A stretch of DNA of 64,000 nt from Azospirillum ramasamyi (GCF_003233655.1 NZ_CP029829.1:2118978-2182977); one strand, 5' to 3'; shown: positions 43,546-52,714, counted from the first letter of the stretch. The notes: generated by a model not told the origin, from the letters alone. Translations and numbers: made by a program.

Positions 43546-44040
43546 ATGACGACGGTGACGGGGGCCTTCGGCAACGGGCTGACCACGCCGGTGTGGGTGC
43601 TGCAGCATCTGCTGGGCATTCTCGGCATCGGCATGTGGGCGGGACAGGCCGGCGGCACCGCGGTCTGGCAGGTGCCGGCCGCCGCCGTCACCGCGGCGCT
43701 GGCGGCGGGCTTCGCGGCGCAGATGGGGCTGCGGCTGCCCTATGCCGGGCCGGGGCTGGCGGCTTCGCTGATCGTGATCGGATCGCTGGTGGCGCTGGGG
43801 GTGAGGGCGCCGGCCATTGTGGCGGTTCTGGTCGCCGCGGTCGCCGCGGTGTTCCACGGCCACGGCCTCCAGGGGCCGCCGCTCTACTGGGCCGGCTTCG
43901 CCGCCGGGTTGATGCTGGTGGCCTGCGGCGGGCTCGGCCTGTCGATCGCGGTGACGCAGGCCGAGTCGAGCCGGGGGGTGCGCGTGTGTGGCGGTGCGGT
44001 AGCAGTCGCGGGCGTTCTCGACCTCGTCGGCGTGATTTGA
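43546..44040 (+). CDS. HupE/UreJ family membrane protein
   Basis: 164 residues with five or six hydrophobic helices. QHLLGILGIGMWAGQAGGTA and VFHGHGLQGP match the HupE/UreJ signatures (an HxxxxL helix and a second His motif). HupE and UreJ proteins are nickel permeases linked to hydrogenases or ureases. No hydrogenase or urease gene is in the window, so it may serve nickel uptake at a distance. The usual N-terminal leader HPGLDH is reduced here to TPVWVLQH. Confidence 0.8.
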   Translation: MTTVTGAFGNGLTTPVWVLQHLLGILGIGMWAGQAGGTAVWQVPAAAVTAALAAGFAAQMGLRLPYAGPGLAASLIVIGSLVALGVRAPAIVAVLVAAVAAVFHGHGLQGPPLYWAGFAAGLMLVACGGLGLSIAVTQAESSRGVRVCGGAVAVAGVLDLVGVI

Positions 44041-44067
44041 CCGGTTGCGCCTTGAAATGAGGGGGTT

Positions 44068-45468
44068 GTGCGGGAATCTTTGAAGGCACCCCCCTTCCCA
44101 GCCCGGATGACCGGGCCAGACGAACGGAACGCCCCGGTGCCCCGCGCAGCCGCCAAAGCCTGCCCAACTCCGCCGGAGCTTCCCGCTCCGGGGTCTCAGA
44201 CGCATTCCGACGCGGCCCCCGCGACTCGCCAACCGCCCCGCCGGCTGACCCGCCGGCACCTGCTGGGCGGCTTGGCGCTGACGCCGCTGCTGGCTTCCGC
44301 CGGCGGTCTGGCCGGCGGTCTGGTGTTGGGAGGGCGGCCGGCGGCGGCGCAGGAGCTGCGCTATTTCCGCATCGGCACCGGCACCACCGCCGGCACCTAT
44401 TTCCCGATCGGCGGGCTGATCGCCAACGCCATCTCCAACCCGCCGGGATCCCGGCCCTGCGACAAGGGGGGGAGCTGCGGCATTCCCGGCCTCATCGTGG
44501 TGGCGCAGGCCAGCAACGGTTCCGTCGACAACATCGAGATGCTGCGCGCCGGCACGGTGGAAGCCGGCTTCGCCCAGGCCGACGTCGCCTATTGGGCCTA
44601 CAGCGGCACCGGCAACTTCACCGGCAAGGCTCCCTTCACGGAACTGCGCTCGCTCGGCATGCTCTATCCGGAGGCGATCCAGATCGTCGTGCGTTCCGAC
44701 GGCTTCATCGACCGCATGGCCGACCTGAAGGGCCGCAGCATCTCGCTGGGCGAGGAAGGGTCGGGCACGCTGGTGGAAGCGCGGCTGATCCTGGACGCCT
44801 ACGGCCTGTCGGAGACGACGATCACGCCGCACTACCTGAAGCCCGGCATGGCGGCCGACCGTCTGGCGAAGGGCGAGCTGGACGGCTTCGTCATGGTCGG
44901 CGGCTATCCGGTGTCGGCGGTCGCGGACGTGGCGGCGCGCGTGCCGATCCGGCTGGTGCCGCTGGATGGCGAGCCGGCCGCCCGGCTGCTGCGGACCCAG
45001 CGCTTCTATATAGAGGACGAGATCCCCGCCAACGCCTATCCCGGCAGCGCCCTCACCCCGACGCTGAGCCTGGGGGCAGAACTGCTGACCCGCGCCGACC
45101 GCGACCCCGACCTGATCTATGGCATCGTCCGGGCGCTGTGGCACGAGAACACCCGCCGCCTCCTGGCCGACGGGCATCCGCAGGGCCGCAATTTCGATCC
45201 CTCCCGCGCGGTCGCCAACGTCTCCGTCCCCCTGCATCCGGGAGCGGAGCGCTTTTACCGGGAGGCCGGCCTGCTGGGCAACGCCGCCAACGAGGAGAAC
45301 CGCGCGCCCGCATCCACACCGGAAAACGGCGCCGGCACCGGCGGCAAGCCCGCCGAAGACAAGCTGCCGCGGGAAAAGCCGGCTGGGGAAAAGCCGGCTG
45401 GGGAAAAGCCTGCCGGGGACAAGGCCGCAAAGGATCGGGCCGCAAAGGACCGGGCTGCGGCGGAGTAG
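44068..45468 (+). CDS. TAXI-family TRAP transporter solute-binding protein
   Basis: 466 residues. A twin-arginine-like signal (LTRRHLLGGLALTPLLAS) begins near residue 60, after a long polar leader. The TAXI domain follows: YFRIGTGTTAGTYFPIGGLI, GSVDNIEMLRAGTVEAGFAQ and ISLGEEGSGTLVEARLIL. TAXI proteins capture C4 or other organic acids for TRAP permeases, but no permease gene lies nearby. The tail (400-466) is a Lys/Ala/Glu repeat (EKPAGEKPAGEKPAGDK). The GTG at 44068 or the ATG at 44107 may be the start; both give an unusually long leader. Confidence 0.88.
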   Translation: MRESLKAPPFPARMTGPDERNAPVPRAAAKACPTPPELPAPGSQTHSDAAPATRQPPRRLTRRHLLGGLALTPLLASAGGLAGGLVLGGRPAAAQELRYFRIGTGTTAGTYFPIGGLIANAISNPPGSRPCDKGGSCGIPGLIVVAQASNGSVDNIEMLRAGTVEAGFAQADVAYWAYSGTGNFTGKAPFTELRSLGMLYPEAIQIVVRSDGFIDRMADLKGRSISLGEEGSGTLVEARLILDAYGLSETTITPHYLKPGMAADRLAKGELDGFVMVGGYPVSAVADVAARVPIRLVPLDGEPAARLLRTQRFYIEDEIPANAYPGSALTPTLSLGAELLTRADRDPDLIYGIVRALWHENTRRLLADGHPQGRNFDPSRAVANVSVPLHPGAERFYREAGLLGNAANEENRAPASTPENGAGTGGKPAEDKLPREKPAGEKPAGEKPAGDKAAKDRAAKDRAAAE

Positions 45469-45597
45469 ACGATACGCCGAGGCGTCCGCTCCCCGGACGA
45501 GACGAAAGGAGCGTTCCCGGACGACCCGCCAAGGGAATATTCTGCTTTCCATCCGGTTGATCCAGGCGATCGACCGCAACGGGCAGAAGGGGGAGGC

Positions 45598-46059
45598 ATG
45601 CCGGCCGGCGAAGGGAGGGGCATCGCGATCCGGTCCATCCGCAGCGCCGACGCGCCGCGCTGCGCCGAGATCTTCCTGCATGGACGCCGCCAAGCCTTTT
45701 CCTGGCAGCCCGCCGACCGCTTCAGACTGGACGATTATTACGACTGCGTGCGCGAGGATGCGGTGCTGGTCGCCGAGGCCGACGGAACGGTGGTCGGCTT
45801 CGTCTCACTCGATCCGCAGGCCCGCATCATCCACAACCTGTTCATCGACCCCGGATGGCACAAGCGCGGCATCGGTTCCGCCCTGCTGCGCGAGGCCCTG
45901 GGCCTGCTGCGCGGCGGGCAGCGCCCGGCCGAACTCGCCTGCGCCGCCCGCAACGCCGCCGCCCGCGCCTTCTACGAACGCAACGGCTGGACGCCGGTGG
46001 ACGGGCCGGCCGACGAAGGGGACACGCTGGTGCTCTACCGCCTTTCGCGGGCGGGGTGA
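45598..46059 (+). CDS. GNAT family N-acetyltransferase
   Basis: 153 residues. The acetyl-CoA motif A is IDPGWHKRGIGSALLREALG, followed by the NAAARAFYERNGW region. It would acetylate an amine substrate; the substrate is unknown. The ATG at 45598 has GGGGGAGGC right before it. It stands between the TAXI gene and fzlA on the same strand with gaps of 129 and 134 bases. Confidence 0.88.
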   Translation: MPAGEGRGIAIRSIRSADAPRCAEIFLHGRRQAFSWQPADRFRLDDYYDCVREDAVLVAEADGTVVGFVSLDPQARIIHNLFIDPGWHKRGIGSALLREALGLLRGGQRPAELACAARNAAARAFYERNGWTPVDGPADEGDTLVLYRLSRAG

Positions 46060-46193
46060 GAGGCCCGCTCATCCACCATCTATCATTGCCGCAGGTTCCG
46101 CCGGAATCCCCGCTGCCCCTCCCCCAACGAGACGCGCAAGCACCGATGCTCGGGCTGTTTTCACGTGCCGCGTTGCGGTAAAGTCCCGCCGCC

Positions 46194-46862
46194 ATGCGAA
46201 CCCTGTACCACCACCCGATCCACCCCGCGTCGCGCGTCGCGCGCGTGATGCTCGCCGAGAAGGGCCTTCCCTTCGAATCCGTGGTCGAAAAACCATGGGA
46301 GAGGCGCACCGACTTCCTGAAGATGAACCCCGCCGGCGAGGTGCCGGTGCTGGTGGAGGAGGATGGGACGGTCGTCGCCGGTGGCCTCGCCGTGATCGAA
46401 TATCTGGAAGAGGCCTACCCCGACACTCCCCTGCTGCCGCGGGAGGTCGCGGCGCGGGCGGAGGTGCGGCGGGTCGCCGACTGGTTCCTGCACAAGTTCG
46501 AGCGCGAGGTGGGTGAGAATCTGGTGGGCGAGAAGCTGATCAAGCGGCTGTCCGGCCAGGGCCATCCCTTCGCGCCGGCGATTCGCGCCGGTCTGGCCAA
46601 CATCACCTATCATCTCGACTACATCGCCTTCCTGTCGGAACGGCGGCCCTGGCTGGCGGGAACCACCTTCACGCTGGCCGACATCGCCGCCGCGGCCCAG
46701 CTGTCCTGCCTGGACTATATCGACAACGTGCCGTGGGACCGCAGCCCGGACGCCAAGGACTGGTACGCCCGGATCAAGTCGCGCCCCAGTTTCCGCGCCA
46801 TTCTGGCCGACAACATCACCGGCTGCCCGCCGCCCCGGCACTATGCCGATCTGGATTTTTGA
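46194..46862 (+). CDS. fzlA: FzlA-like glutathione S-transferase family protein
   Basis: 222 residues with a thioredoxin-like N-terminus (RTLYHHPIHPASRVARVMLA) and an all-helical C-terminal domain. The tail PPPRHYADLDF matches the conserved tail of FzlA, the alphaproteobacterial GST relative that binds FtsZ and links the division ring to septal wall synthesis in Caulobacter. The tail is the main ground for preferring FzlA over a general GST. No other division gene is adjacent. Confidence 0.82.
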   Translation: MRTLYHHPIHPASRVARVMLAEKGLPFESVVEKPWERRTDFLKMNPAGEVPVLVEEDGTVVAGGLAVIEYLEEAYPDTPLLPREVAARAEVRRVADWFLHKFEREVGENLVGEKLIKRLSGQGHPFAPAIRAGLANITYHLDYIAFLSERRPWLAGTTFTLADIAAAAQLSCLDYIDNVPWDRSPDAKDWYARIKSRPSFRAILADNITGCPPPRHYADLDF

Positions 46863-46924
46863 CGCCATCCCGGGAACCGACACATCAGAGGAATGGACCG
46901 GCCTCGCTTATCAGGCTTAACGTG

Positions 46925-46947
46925 CTCCCAAAATCGTATGTTGGGAG
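46925..46947. promoter_or_regulatory. Inverted repeat before the 543-residue exported protein gene
   Basis: CTCCCAA, nine bases, TTGGGAG, ending about ten bases before the ATG at 46958. The right arm contains GGGAG, the probable ribosome site, so the hairpin could lower translation or act as an operator. Confidence 0.45.
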
Positions 46948-46957
46948 TTCCTCCTCG

Positions 46958-48589
46958 ATGCGTCCGCGCCGTCTCTCGTCCATTCCCGCCCTGCCGGTCC
47001 GTTCCCTGCGGCCTGCCCTGATCGCCGGCGGCATGCTGGCGCTGGTGGCAGGCTGGCCACTCTCCCAGGCCGCCCAGGCCGCTCCCGCGGTCGACGAGGC
47101 CGGCGCCAAGGCGCTCGCCGCGTCGCTCAAGAAGGATCTGCCCCGCTGGTTCCCGCCGCCCAGCGAGGATGGCGAGGGCATCGGTTTCGAATGGCAGGGC
47201 GACCCGACCGTCAGGCCGGCCGGCGACCATTACGACGTCGCCCTGCCGCGCCTGTCGGCGGAAGATGCCGAAGGCACGCTGTTCGACATCGGCACCGTCC
47301 TCCTGTCGGTGACTCCGAAGGACGACGGCCAGTATGGCGTCTCGATCACGCTGCCCAGCGCGATCAAGGTGCAGAACCTGGACGAGAACGACGAGTATGT
47401 CGACGCGGCCACCATCTCCATCGGCAAGCAGTCCTTCACCAGCACCTGGTCGGGCACGCTGGAGACGCTGCTGGCGGTCGACGGCGCCTTCAACGACATC
47501 GCCGTCAACGCCGCCGACGGCAAGGGCAAGATTTCCATCGCCTCCATGACCATGGTCCAGGATCTGAAGCCGGAGGCCGGCGCCGGCGGCGCCACGCTGT
47601 GGAGCGGCCCGGCCGCCTTCGCCTTCGGCGGGCTGTCGGTGCTGGACGAGAAGAACAAGGAGCTGGTGAAGATCGGCGGCGTCACCGCCGAGGCCACCTA
47701 CAGCCGCGTCGACCTGACCAAGGTCAGCGCGCTGCAGAAGCTGTCGGAGCAGGCCGCCGCCCAGGGCGTGTCGCCGACCGCGGCGGAGCTGCTGCCGAAG
47801 ATGCAGGGAATGTTCGGCGGCATCACCGGCGCGATGCGCCTGTCGAACCTGTCGCTGGTCAACCCGGAGGACGGCGCGAAGATCTCGCTGGGCCAGCTCA
47901 CCTTCCGCAGCGGCCTGACCGATCTCGATCAGGCCCTGTCGACCGTCAGCATGGGCATCGAGGCCCGCGACTTCGCCATGACGCCGTCGCCGGCCCCCGC
48001 CGCCTTCACCCCGCGCACCTTCGAAATGAAGCTGTCGGTCGCCAAGCTGCCGAACAGCGCGCTGTGGAAGGCCTTCACCGAACTCGCCAAGGCCGCCGAG
48101 GCGGAAGAGGCGCCGCCGCCGAAGAAAGGCGCCAAGCCCGCCAACGCCCCGCCCTCCTCCGAAGTCGTCATGCAGCAGGCGATGACCGCGATGGGCGAGG
48201 CCGGGACCGAGCTGCGCATCGAGGCGCTGAACCTCGACACCCCCGCCACCGCCGGCACCGCCACCGGCGCGTTCAAGGTCGCGACCCAGGCCGCCCTCGG
48301 CGTCACCGGCGGCGCCACCGTCCTGCTGCGCGGCATCGACGCCGCTGTGAAGGCGATGCAACCGGCGCCGGGCGCCAAGCCCGACCAGGAGACGCAGGAG
48401 CTGCTGGCCGGGCTGGCGATGGTCCAGGCCCTGGGCCAGGCCGGCAAGGACGACAGCGGCGCCGAGATCCGCACCTACAAGATCGACGTGACGGAGGGTG
48501 GCCAGCTCCTGCTGAACGGCGCCGACATGACCCCCCTGCTGGCCGGCGGCAGCGAGCCGGCTCCGGCTCCGGCGCCGAAGAAGAAGTAA
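46958..48589 (+). CDS. Exported protein of unknown function, 543 residues
   Basis: A signal peptide covers residues 1-40 (LIAGGMLALVAGWPLSQAAQ, cleavage after AQA). The mature protein is rich in beta strands and repeats the theme 'short strand, D, strand' (FDIGTVLLSVTPKDDGQYGV; LLLNGADMTPLL). It resembles DUF945/DUF2125-type periplasmic proteins, but I cannot place it with certainty. A lysine/proline stretch (PPPKKGAKPANAPPSS) splits it near residue 390, and the end is PAPAPAPKKK. It is 168 bases upstream of htpG on the same strand. Confidence 0.75.
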   Translation: MRPRRLSSIPALPVRSLRPALIAGGMLALVAGWPLSQAAQAAPAVDEAGAKALAASLKKDLPRWFPPPSEDGEGIGFEWQGDPTVRPAGDHYDVALPRLSAEDAEGTLFDIGTVLLSVTPKDDGQYGVSITLPSAIKVQNLDENDEYVDAATISIGKQSFTSTWSGTLETLLAVDGAFNDIAVNAADGKGKISIASMTMVQDLKPEAGAGGATLWSGPAAFAFGGLSVLDEKNKELVKIGGVTAEATYSRVDLTKVSALQKLSEQAAAQGVSPTAAELLPKMQGMFGGITGAMRLSNLSLVNPEDGAKISLGQLTFRSGLTDLDQALSTVSMGIEARDFAMTPSPAPAAFTPRTFEMKLSVAKLPNSALWKAFTELAKAAEAEEAPPPKKGAKPANAPPSSEVVMQQAMTAMGEAGTELRIEALNLDTPATAGTATGAFKVATQAALGVTGGATVLLRGIDAAVKAMQPAPGAKPDQETQELLAGLAMVQALGQAGKDDSGAEIRTYKIDVTEGGQLLLNGADMTPLLAGGSEPAPAPAPKKK

Positions 48590-48757
48590 GGCGGGGGCAT
48601 CGTCAGCCGGCACCTTCCCACAGAGCCCCGCGCCGCGACACCCCGCCGCACACCGCCCGCGGTTGCACGGCACAAGCCTCTTGAACGGCGGAGACGCTTT
48701 CACATATCTCCGCCGTCTTGACGCCACCACCAGTGCAAAACCAACAAAGGTGCCCCC

Positions 48758-50638
48758 ATGACCGAGGAACGGCTCAGTTTTCAAGCCGAGGTCAGCCGTC
48801 TGCTCGACATCGTCGCCCACTCGCTCTACAGCGAGAAGGAAGTGTTCCTGCGCGAGCTGGTCTCCAACGCGTCGGACGCCTGCGACCGCCTGCGCTACGC
48901 GGCCCTGACCCAGCCGGAACTCTCGGCCGACGATCCGAACCTCAAGGTCCGCCTGCTGGTCGACAAGGACGCGCGGACCCTGACCGTCGCCGACAACGGC
49001 ATCGGCATGAACCGCGAGGATCTGGTCGAGAATCTCGGCACCATCGCCCGCTCCGGCACCGCCGCCTTCATGAAGTCGCTGGAAACCGCCGAGAAGGGTG
49101 ACGGCAAGAAGGACGTCAACCTGATTGGCCAGTTCGGCGTCGGCTTCTATTCCGCCTTCATGGCCGCCGACAAGGTCACGGTGCTGACCCGCAAGGCCGG
49201 CGAGGCCCATGGCTGGCGCTGGGAATCGGACGGCAAGGGCGAGTTCACCATCGCCGAGGCCGAGGGCCTGTCGCGCGGCACGAAGATCGTCCTGCATCTG
49301 CGCGAGGGCGACGACGAGTATCTCGACGAGGCGCGGCTGGCCGGCATCGTCCGCAAGTATTCCGACCACATCGCCATCCCCATCCTGTTCGGCGAGGGTG
49401 ACGATGCGAAGGCGCTGAACAGCGCGTCGGCCCTGTGGACCCGGTCGAAGTCGGAGATCACCCCCGACCAGTACAAGGAATTCTACCACCATGTCGGCCA
49501 CGCCTTCGACGATCCGTGGCTGACCCTGCACTGGCGGGCCGAAGGGGCGCTGGAATACACCAACCTGCTCTTTGTGCCCTCGACCAAGCCCTTCGACCTG
49601 TTCGATCCCAAGCGCTCCCACCGGGTGAAGCTGTACGTCAAGCGCGTCTTCATCACCGACGCGGCGGAAGGGCTGATCCCGCCCTACCTGCGCTTCCTGC
49701 GCGGCGTGGTCGACAGCGAGGATCTGCCGCTGAACATCAGCCGCGAGATGCTGCAGCACAACCCGATGCTGGCCAAGATCAAGGCCGGCATCACGCGGCG
49801 CGTCCTGTCGGAGCTGTCGAAGAAGGCCAAGGACACCGAGAACGCCGCCGAATACGACAAGTTCTGGGAGAATTTCGGCGCGGTGCTGAAGGAGGGCCTC
49901 TATGAGGACTATGAGCACCGGGACGAGCTGCTGAAGCTGCTGCGCTTCCGCACCACCGCCGGCGAGGAGTTGGTGTCGCTGGAGCAGTATGTCGCCCGCA
50001 TGAAGGAAGGCCAGGACGCCATCTACACCATCAGCGGCGACGACATCGACACCCTGCTGCGCAGCCCGCAGTTGGAGGGCTTCAAGGCCAAGGGCGTCGA
50101 GGTTCTGCTGCTGACCGACCCGGTGGACGAGTTCTGGATGCCGTCGGTCGGCGTCTATGACGGCAAGCCCTTCAAGTCGGTGACCCGCGGCGGCGCCGAT
50201 CTCGGCAAGATCAAGGGCGCCGAACCCGAGAAGCCGGAGGAGAAGGCGCCGGAAGGCGAGCTGACCGATCTGCTGGCCCTGCTGAAGCTGACCCTGTCCG
50301 ACGCGGTGAAGGACGTCCGCAAGTCCGAACGCCTGACCGACAGCGCCGTCTGTCTGGTGGCCGACGACAACGACATGGACATGCACCTGGAACGCCTGCT
50401 GAAGCAGCACAAGCAGCTGAGCGGCGAGGTCGGCAAGCGCATCCTGGAGATCAACCCGTCCCACGCCCTGATCAAGCGTCTGGCCGAACGGGCCAAGGGC
50501 AGCGGCGCCACCGACGCGCTGGAGGATGCGGCGTGGCTGCTGCTCGACCAGGCCCGCATCGTCGAGGGCGAACCCCTGCCCGACCCTGCCGCCTTCGCCC
50601 GCCGTCTGGCGAGCGCGATGGAGAAGGGTCTGGCGTAA
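48758..50638 (+). CDS. htpG: Molecular chaperone HtpG (Hsp90)
   Basis: 626 residues, full length. The N-terminal GHKL ATPase domain has ELVSNASDACDRLRY, VADNGIGM and GQFGVGFYSAFM; the middle domain has NISREMLQHNPML; the C-terminal dimerisation domain follows residue 500. HtpG folds and remodels client proteins with DnaK. CCAACAAAGGTGCCCCC precedes the ATG. A strong terminator follows at 50669. Confidence 0.98.
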   Translation: MTEERLSFQAEVSRLLDIVAHSLYSEKEVFLRELVSNASDACDRLRYAALTQPELSADDPNLKVRLLVDKDARTLTVADNGIGMNREDLVENLGTIARSGTAAFMKSLETAEKGDGKKDVNLIGQFGVGFYSAFMAADKVTVLTRKAGEAHGWRWESDGKGEFTIAEAEGLSRGTKIVLHLREGDDEYLDEARLAGIVRKYSDHIAIPILFGEGDDAKALNSASALWTRSKSEITPDQYKEFYHHVGHAFDDPWLTLHWRAEGALEYTNLLFVPSTKPFDLFDPKRSHRVKLYVKRVFITDAAEGLIPPYLRFLRGVVDSEDLPLNISREMLQHNPMLAKIKAGITRRVLSELSKKAKDTENAAEYDKFWENFGAVLKEGLYEDYEHRDELLKLLRFRTTAGEELVSLEQYVARMKEGQDAIYTISGDDIDTLLRSPQLEGFKAKGVEVLLLTDPVDEFWMPSVGVYDGKPFKSVTRGGADLGKIKGAEPEKPEEKAPEGELTDLLALLKLTLSDAVKDVRKSERLTDSAVCLVADDNDMDMHLERLLKQHKQLSGEVGKRILEINPSHALIKRLAERAKGSGATDALEDAAWLLLDQARIVEGEPLPDPAAFARRLASAMEKGLA

Positions 50639-50668
50639 GCATCGCCGCGGCGGGAAAATCCGAGAAGC

Positions 50669-50702
50669 AAGCCCTCTCCTCCCCAAAGGAGGGGGCTTTT
50701 CC
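50669..50702 (+). terminator. Rho-independent terminator of htpG
   Basis: The stem AAGCCCTCTCC/GGAGGGGGCTT (one G-U pair) with an eight-base loop leads into TTCC. It also faces the 3' end of the convergent histidine kinase gene. Confidence 0.8.
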
Positions 50703-51899
50703 TTACCCCCGCCCCACCCGTTCCGGCGGGAAGACCAGCGACATGGTGGTGCCCTCGTCACGCCGGCTGACGACGTCCAGGCAGCCGCCATGCAGTTCGA
50801 TCAGGCGCTTGGTCAGCGGCAGACCCAACCCGGTGCCGATCTGGCTGCGGGCCAGCGCGCTGTCGATCTGGCCCCAGGGTTCCAGCGCCTTCGCCAGATC
50901 CTCCCCGGTCATGCCGATGCCGGTGTCATGCACCGACAGCCACAGCGATCCGCCGTCCGCCACGCGGGCGCCCAGCGTCACCACCCCATCGGTCGGCGTG
51001 AACTTCACCGCGTTCGACAGCAGGTTCAGCAGCATCTGGCGCAGCTTGCGCTCATCCGCGCGCAAGGGCGGCAAGTCCGTGGGCACGGCGGTAACGATGC
51101 GCACGCCATGGCGCCCCGCCCGTTCGGCCAGCAGCCGCGCCGTGCCGATCGCCACCCGCACCACGTCCACCGTCCCGTCCACCAGTTCCAGCCGGTCCGC
51201 ATCGGCCTTGGACAGGTCGAGCAGGTCGTTGATCAGTTCCATCAGGTGCCGGCCGCTCTCGGCGATGTCGCGGGCGTAGTCGCGATAGAGCGGGATGGCG
51301 TGCGGCCCCGCCACCTCCTGCTCCAGCAGTTCGGCAAAGCCCATCATCGCGGTCAGCGGCGTGCGGATCTCGTGGCTCATGTTGGCGAGGAAGGCGGTCT
51401 TGGCCCGGATCGCCTGCTCGGCCTGCCGGCGCGCCTCCTCAAGTTGGCGGGCACGCAAATCCGTCTGTTCGGCGGAGCGCGCCATCAGCCCGGTCACCGT
51501 GCCGACGCCCAGATAGCGGCCCCGATCCACCACCAGAAAGCCGGTCACCAGCGCCGCCGGCTTCAGCCGGGCGAGCCGCCGCCCGATCTCCGCCAGCGGG
51601 GTCGTCCCCTCCACCAGCAGCGGATGCGGGTCCATGAGTGCGGACACCGCTGCGGCCGGAGCAGCCGTTCCCCCGTCCGGCGCAAGACGGCTGCGCTCCA
51701 GCAGACCGACGACGCGCCCTTCGCCATCGACCACCGGCAGGGCGGGCAAATCAGGCTGGCGGCCGAAGCGGGCAGCCGCTGCCGCGCAATCCTGTCCGGG
51801 CGCCAGCGGCAGCACCGGAACCGCCAGCCCGGCGGCGGTGAAGGCGGCTTCATCCATGTGCGCTTCCGGCACGGGAAGCGGCGGATCGAATGGCGTCAC
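50703..51899 (-). CDS. Histidine kinase with N-terminal CBS-domain pair
   Basis: 398 residues. Residues 25-145 carry two CBS-like motifs (LPALPVVDGEGRVVGLLERS; TGFLVVDRGRYLGVGTVTGL), which often bind adenosine ligands. A coiled coil leads to HisKA with the phospho-histidine in FLANMSHEIRTPLTAMMGFA, and then the HATPase domain (N-box LLSNAVKF, G1 DTGIGM, G2 GTGLGLPL). There is no membrane segment, so it is a soluble sensor, perhaps of energy state. No response regulator gene adjoins it. ECF and Fur-family genes lie further downstream but are unrelated by position. Confidence 0.9.
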   Translation of the reverse strand: MTPFDPPLPVPEAHMDEAAFTAAGLAVPVLPLAPGQDCAAAAARFGRQPDLPALPVVDGEGRVVGLLERSRLAPDGGTAAPAAAVSALMDPHPLLVEGTTPLAEIGRRLARLKPAALVTGFLVVDRGRYLGVGTVTGLMARSAEQTDLRARQLEEARRQAEQAIRAKTAFLANMSHEIRTPLTAMMGFAELLEQEVAGPHAIPLYRDYARDIAESGRHLMELINDLLDLSKADADRLELVDGTVDVVRVAIGTARLLAERAGRHGVRIVTAVPTDLPPLRADERKLRQMLLNLLSNAVKFTPTDGVVTLGARVADGGSLWLSVHDTGIGMTGEDLAKALEPWGQIDSALARSQIGTGLGLPLTKRLIELHGGCLDVVSRRDEGTTMSLVFPPERVGRG

Positions 51900-52276
51900 G
51901 GCGTCTCACCCCCTCCCCTCTCCGGTGCGATCCGCCCGGTCGGCACCGGTCGCGGGATGCGCGGTGCTCCTGTGACAAAACCTAGCAGCGGATTTATGAG
52001 CAATTGGTTTCCGCCCCGCCCATCAACACCGCCACACCACAATACTAAAAGCCTATAACTATGGGAATAAAGGGATTTACACGTTCGGCCCTCCGGCTGT
52101 GACCTGGGTGTTTGAGAATGGTTCCGAAACACAGTATGATGCTCGGATATTCGGGGTGCCGCGTTCGGCTGACCGGGGCTTGTCCGGCCGGCTGGTCTTC
52201 GTTGTCGGCATTCCGGGCATCAGGGAGAACCGGAGGGGCGATCCGCCGCCCGTCACACAGAATAGGATTACAGGGG
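51900..52276. other. 377-base intergenic region before the Fur-family gene
   Basis: The left part holds the kinase upstream region and an AT-rich patch at 52040-52075 (CAATACTAAAAGCCTATAAC and on). The right part holds a good promoter at 52112-52140 and then a leader of about 130 bases before the Fur-family start. No gene with conserved sequence is seen here. Confidence 0.5.
52112..52140 (+). promoter_or_regulatory. Sigma-70 promoter overlapping an Irr/Fur-like symmetric site
   Basis: TTGAGA, 17 bases, TATGAT. The -35 and spacer contain TTTGAGAA-TGG-TTCCGAAA, an imperfect inverted repeat (six of eight) that resembles iron-control elements. A Fur-type dimer bound here would block the promoter, suggesting self-regulation of the downstream gene. 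Confidence 0.55.
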
Positions 52277-52282
52277 ATGTCC

Positions 52283-52714
52283 ATGCCCTCGCGCCTTGAA
52301 GAATTGTGCGTGAAGAAGGGATTGAAGATGACCGACCAGCGCCGCGTGATCTCGCGCGTGCTGTCGGAGGCGACGGACCATCCCGATGTGGAGGAGGTGC
52401 ATCGCCGCGCATCCGCCATCGACCCGCGCATTTCCATCGCCACCGTCTACCGGACGATGCGGCTGTTCGAGGAGGCGCACGTCATCGACCGGCTCGATTT
52501 CGGGGATGGCCGTGCGCGCTATGAGGAAGCAAGAACCGACCATCACCATCATCTGATCGATGTCGATTCCGGTGAAGTGATCGAGTTCACCAATGATGAG
52601 ATGGAACGGCTGAAAGAAAGCATCGCCCGCGAACTGGGCTATGACCTCATCGGCCATCGGTTGGAACTGTACGGGGTTCCCCGCAAGCGGCGTGCCGATA
52701 AATCTGAGTCTTAA
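52283..52714 (+). CDS. fur: Fur family transcriptional regulator
   Basis: 143 residues. The N-terminal winged helix has GLKMTDQRRVISRVL, then DHPDVEEVHRRAS and ISIATVYRTMRLFEEAHVI; the dimerisation/metal domain has GRARYEEARTDHHHHLIDVD. This pattern is that of the alphaproteobacterial Fur/Mur group rather than Irr, so it may sense manganese or iron. The start at 52283 (MPSRLEELC) has AGGGG six bases before it; an ATG at 52277 adds two residues. The long leader and symmetric promoter suggest control at transcription. Confidence 0.88.
   Translation: MPSRLEELCVKKGLKMTDQRRVISRVLSEATDHPDVEEVHRRASAIDPRISIATVYRTMRLFEEAHVIDRLDFGDGRARYEEARTDHHHHLIDVDSGEVIEFTNDEMERLKESIARELGYDLIGHRLELYGVPRKRRADKSES

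Noticed and set aside
46841..50791. Minus-strand open frame of over 1300 codons antisense to htpG and the exported protein gene
   Set aside because: It is made of Gln/Arg/His/Leu-rich shadow sequence, overlaps two clear genes and contains no recognisable domain; such frames are common in GC-rich DNA.
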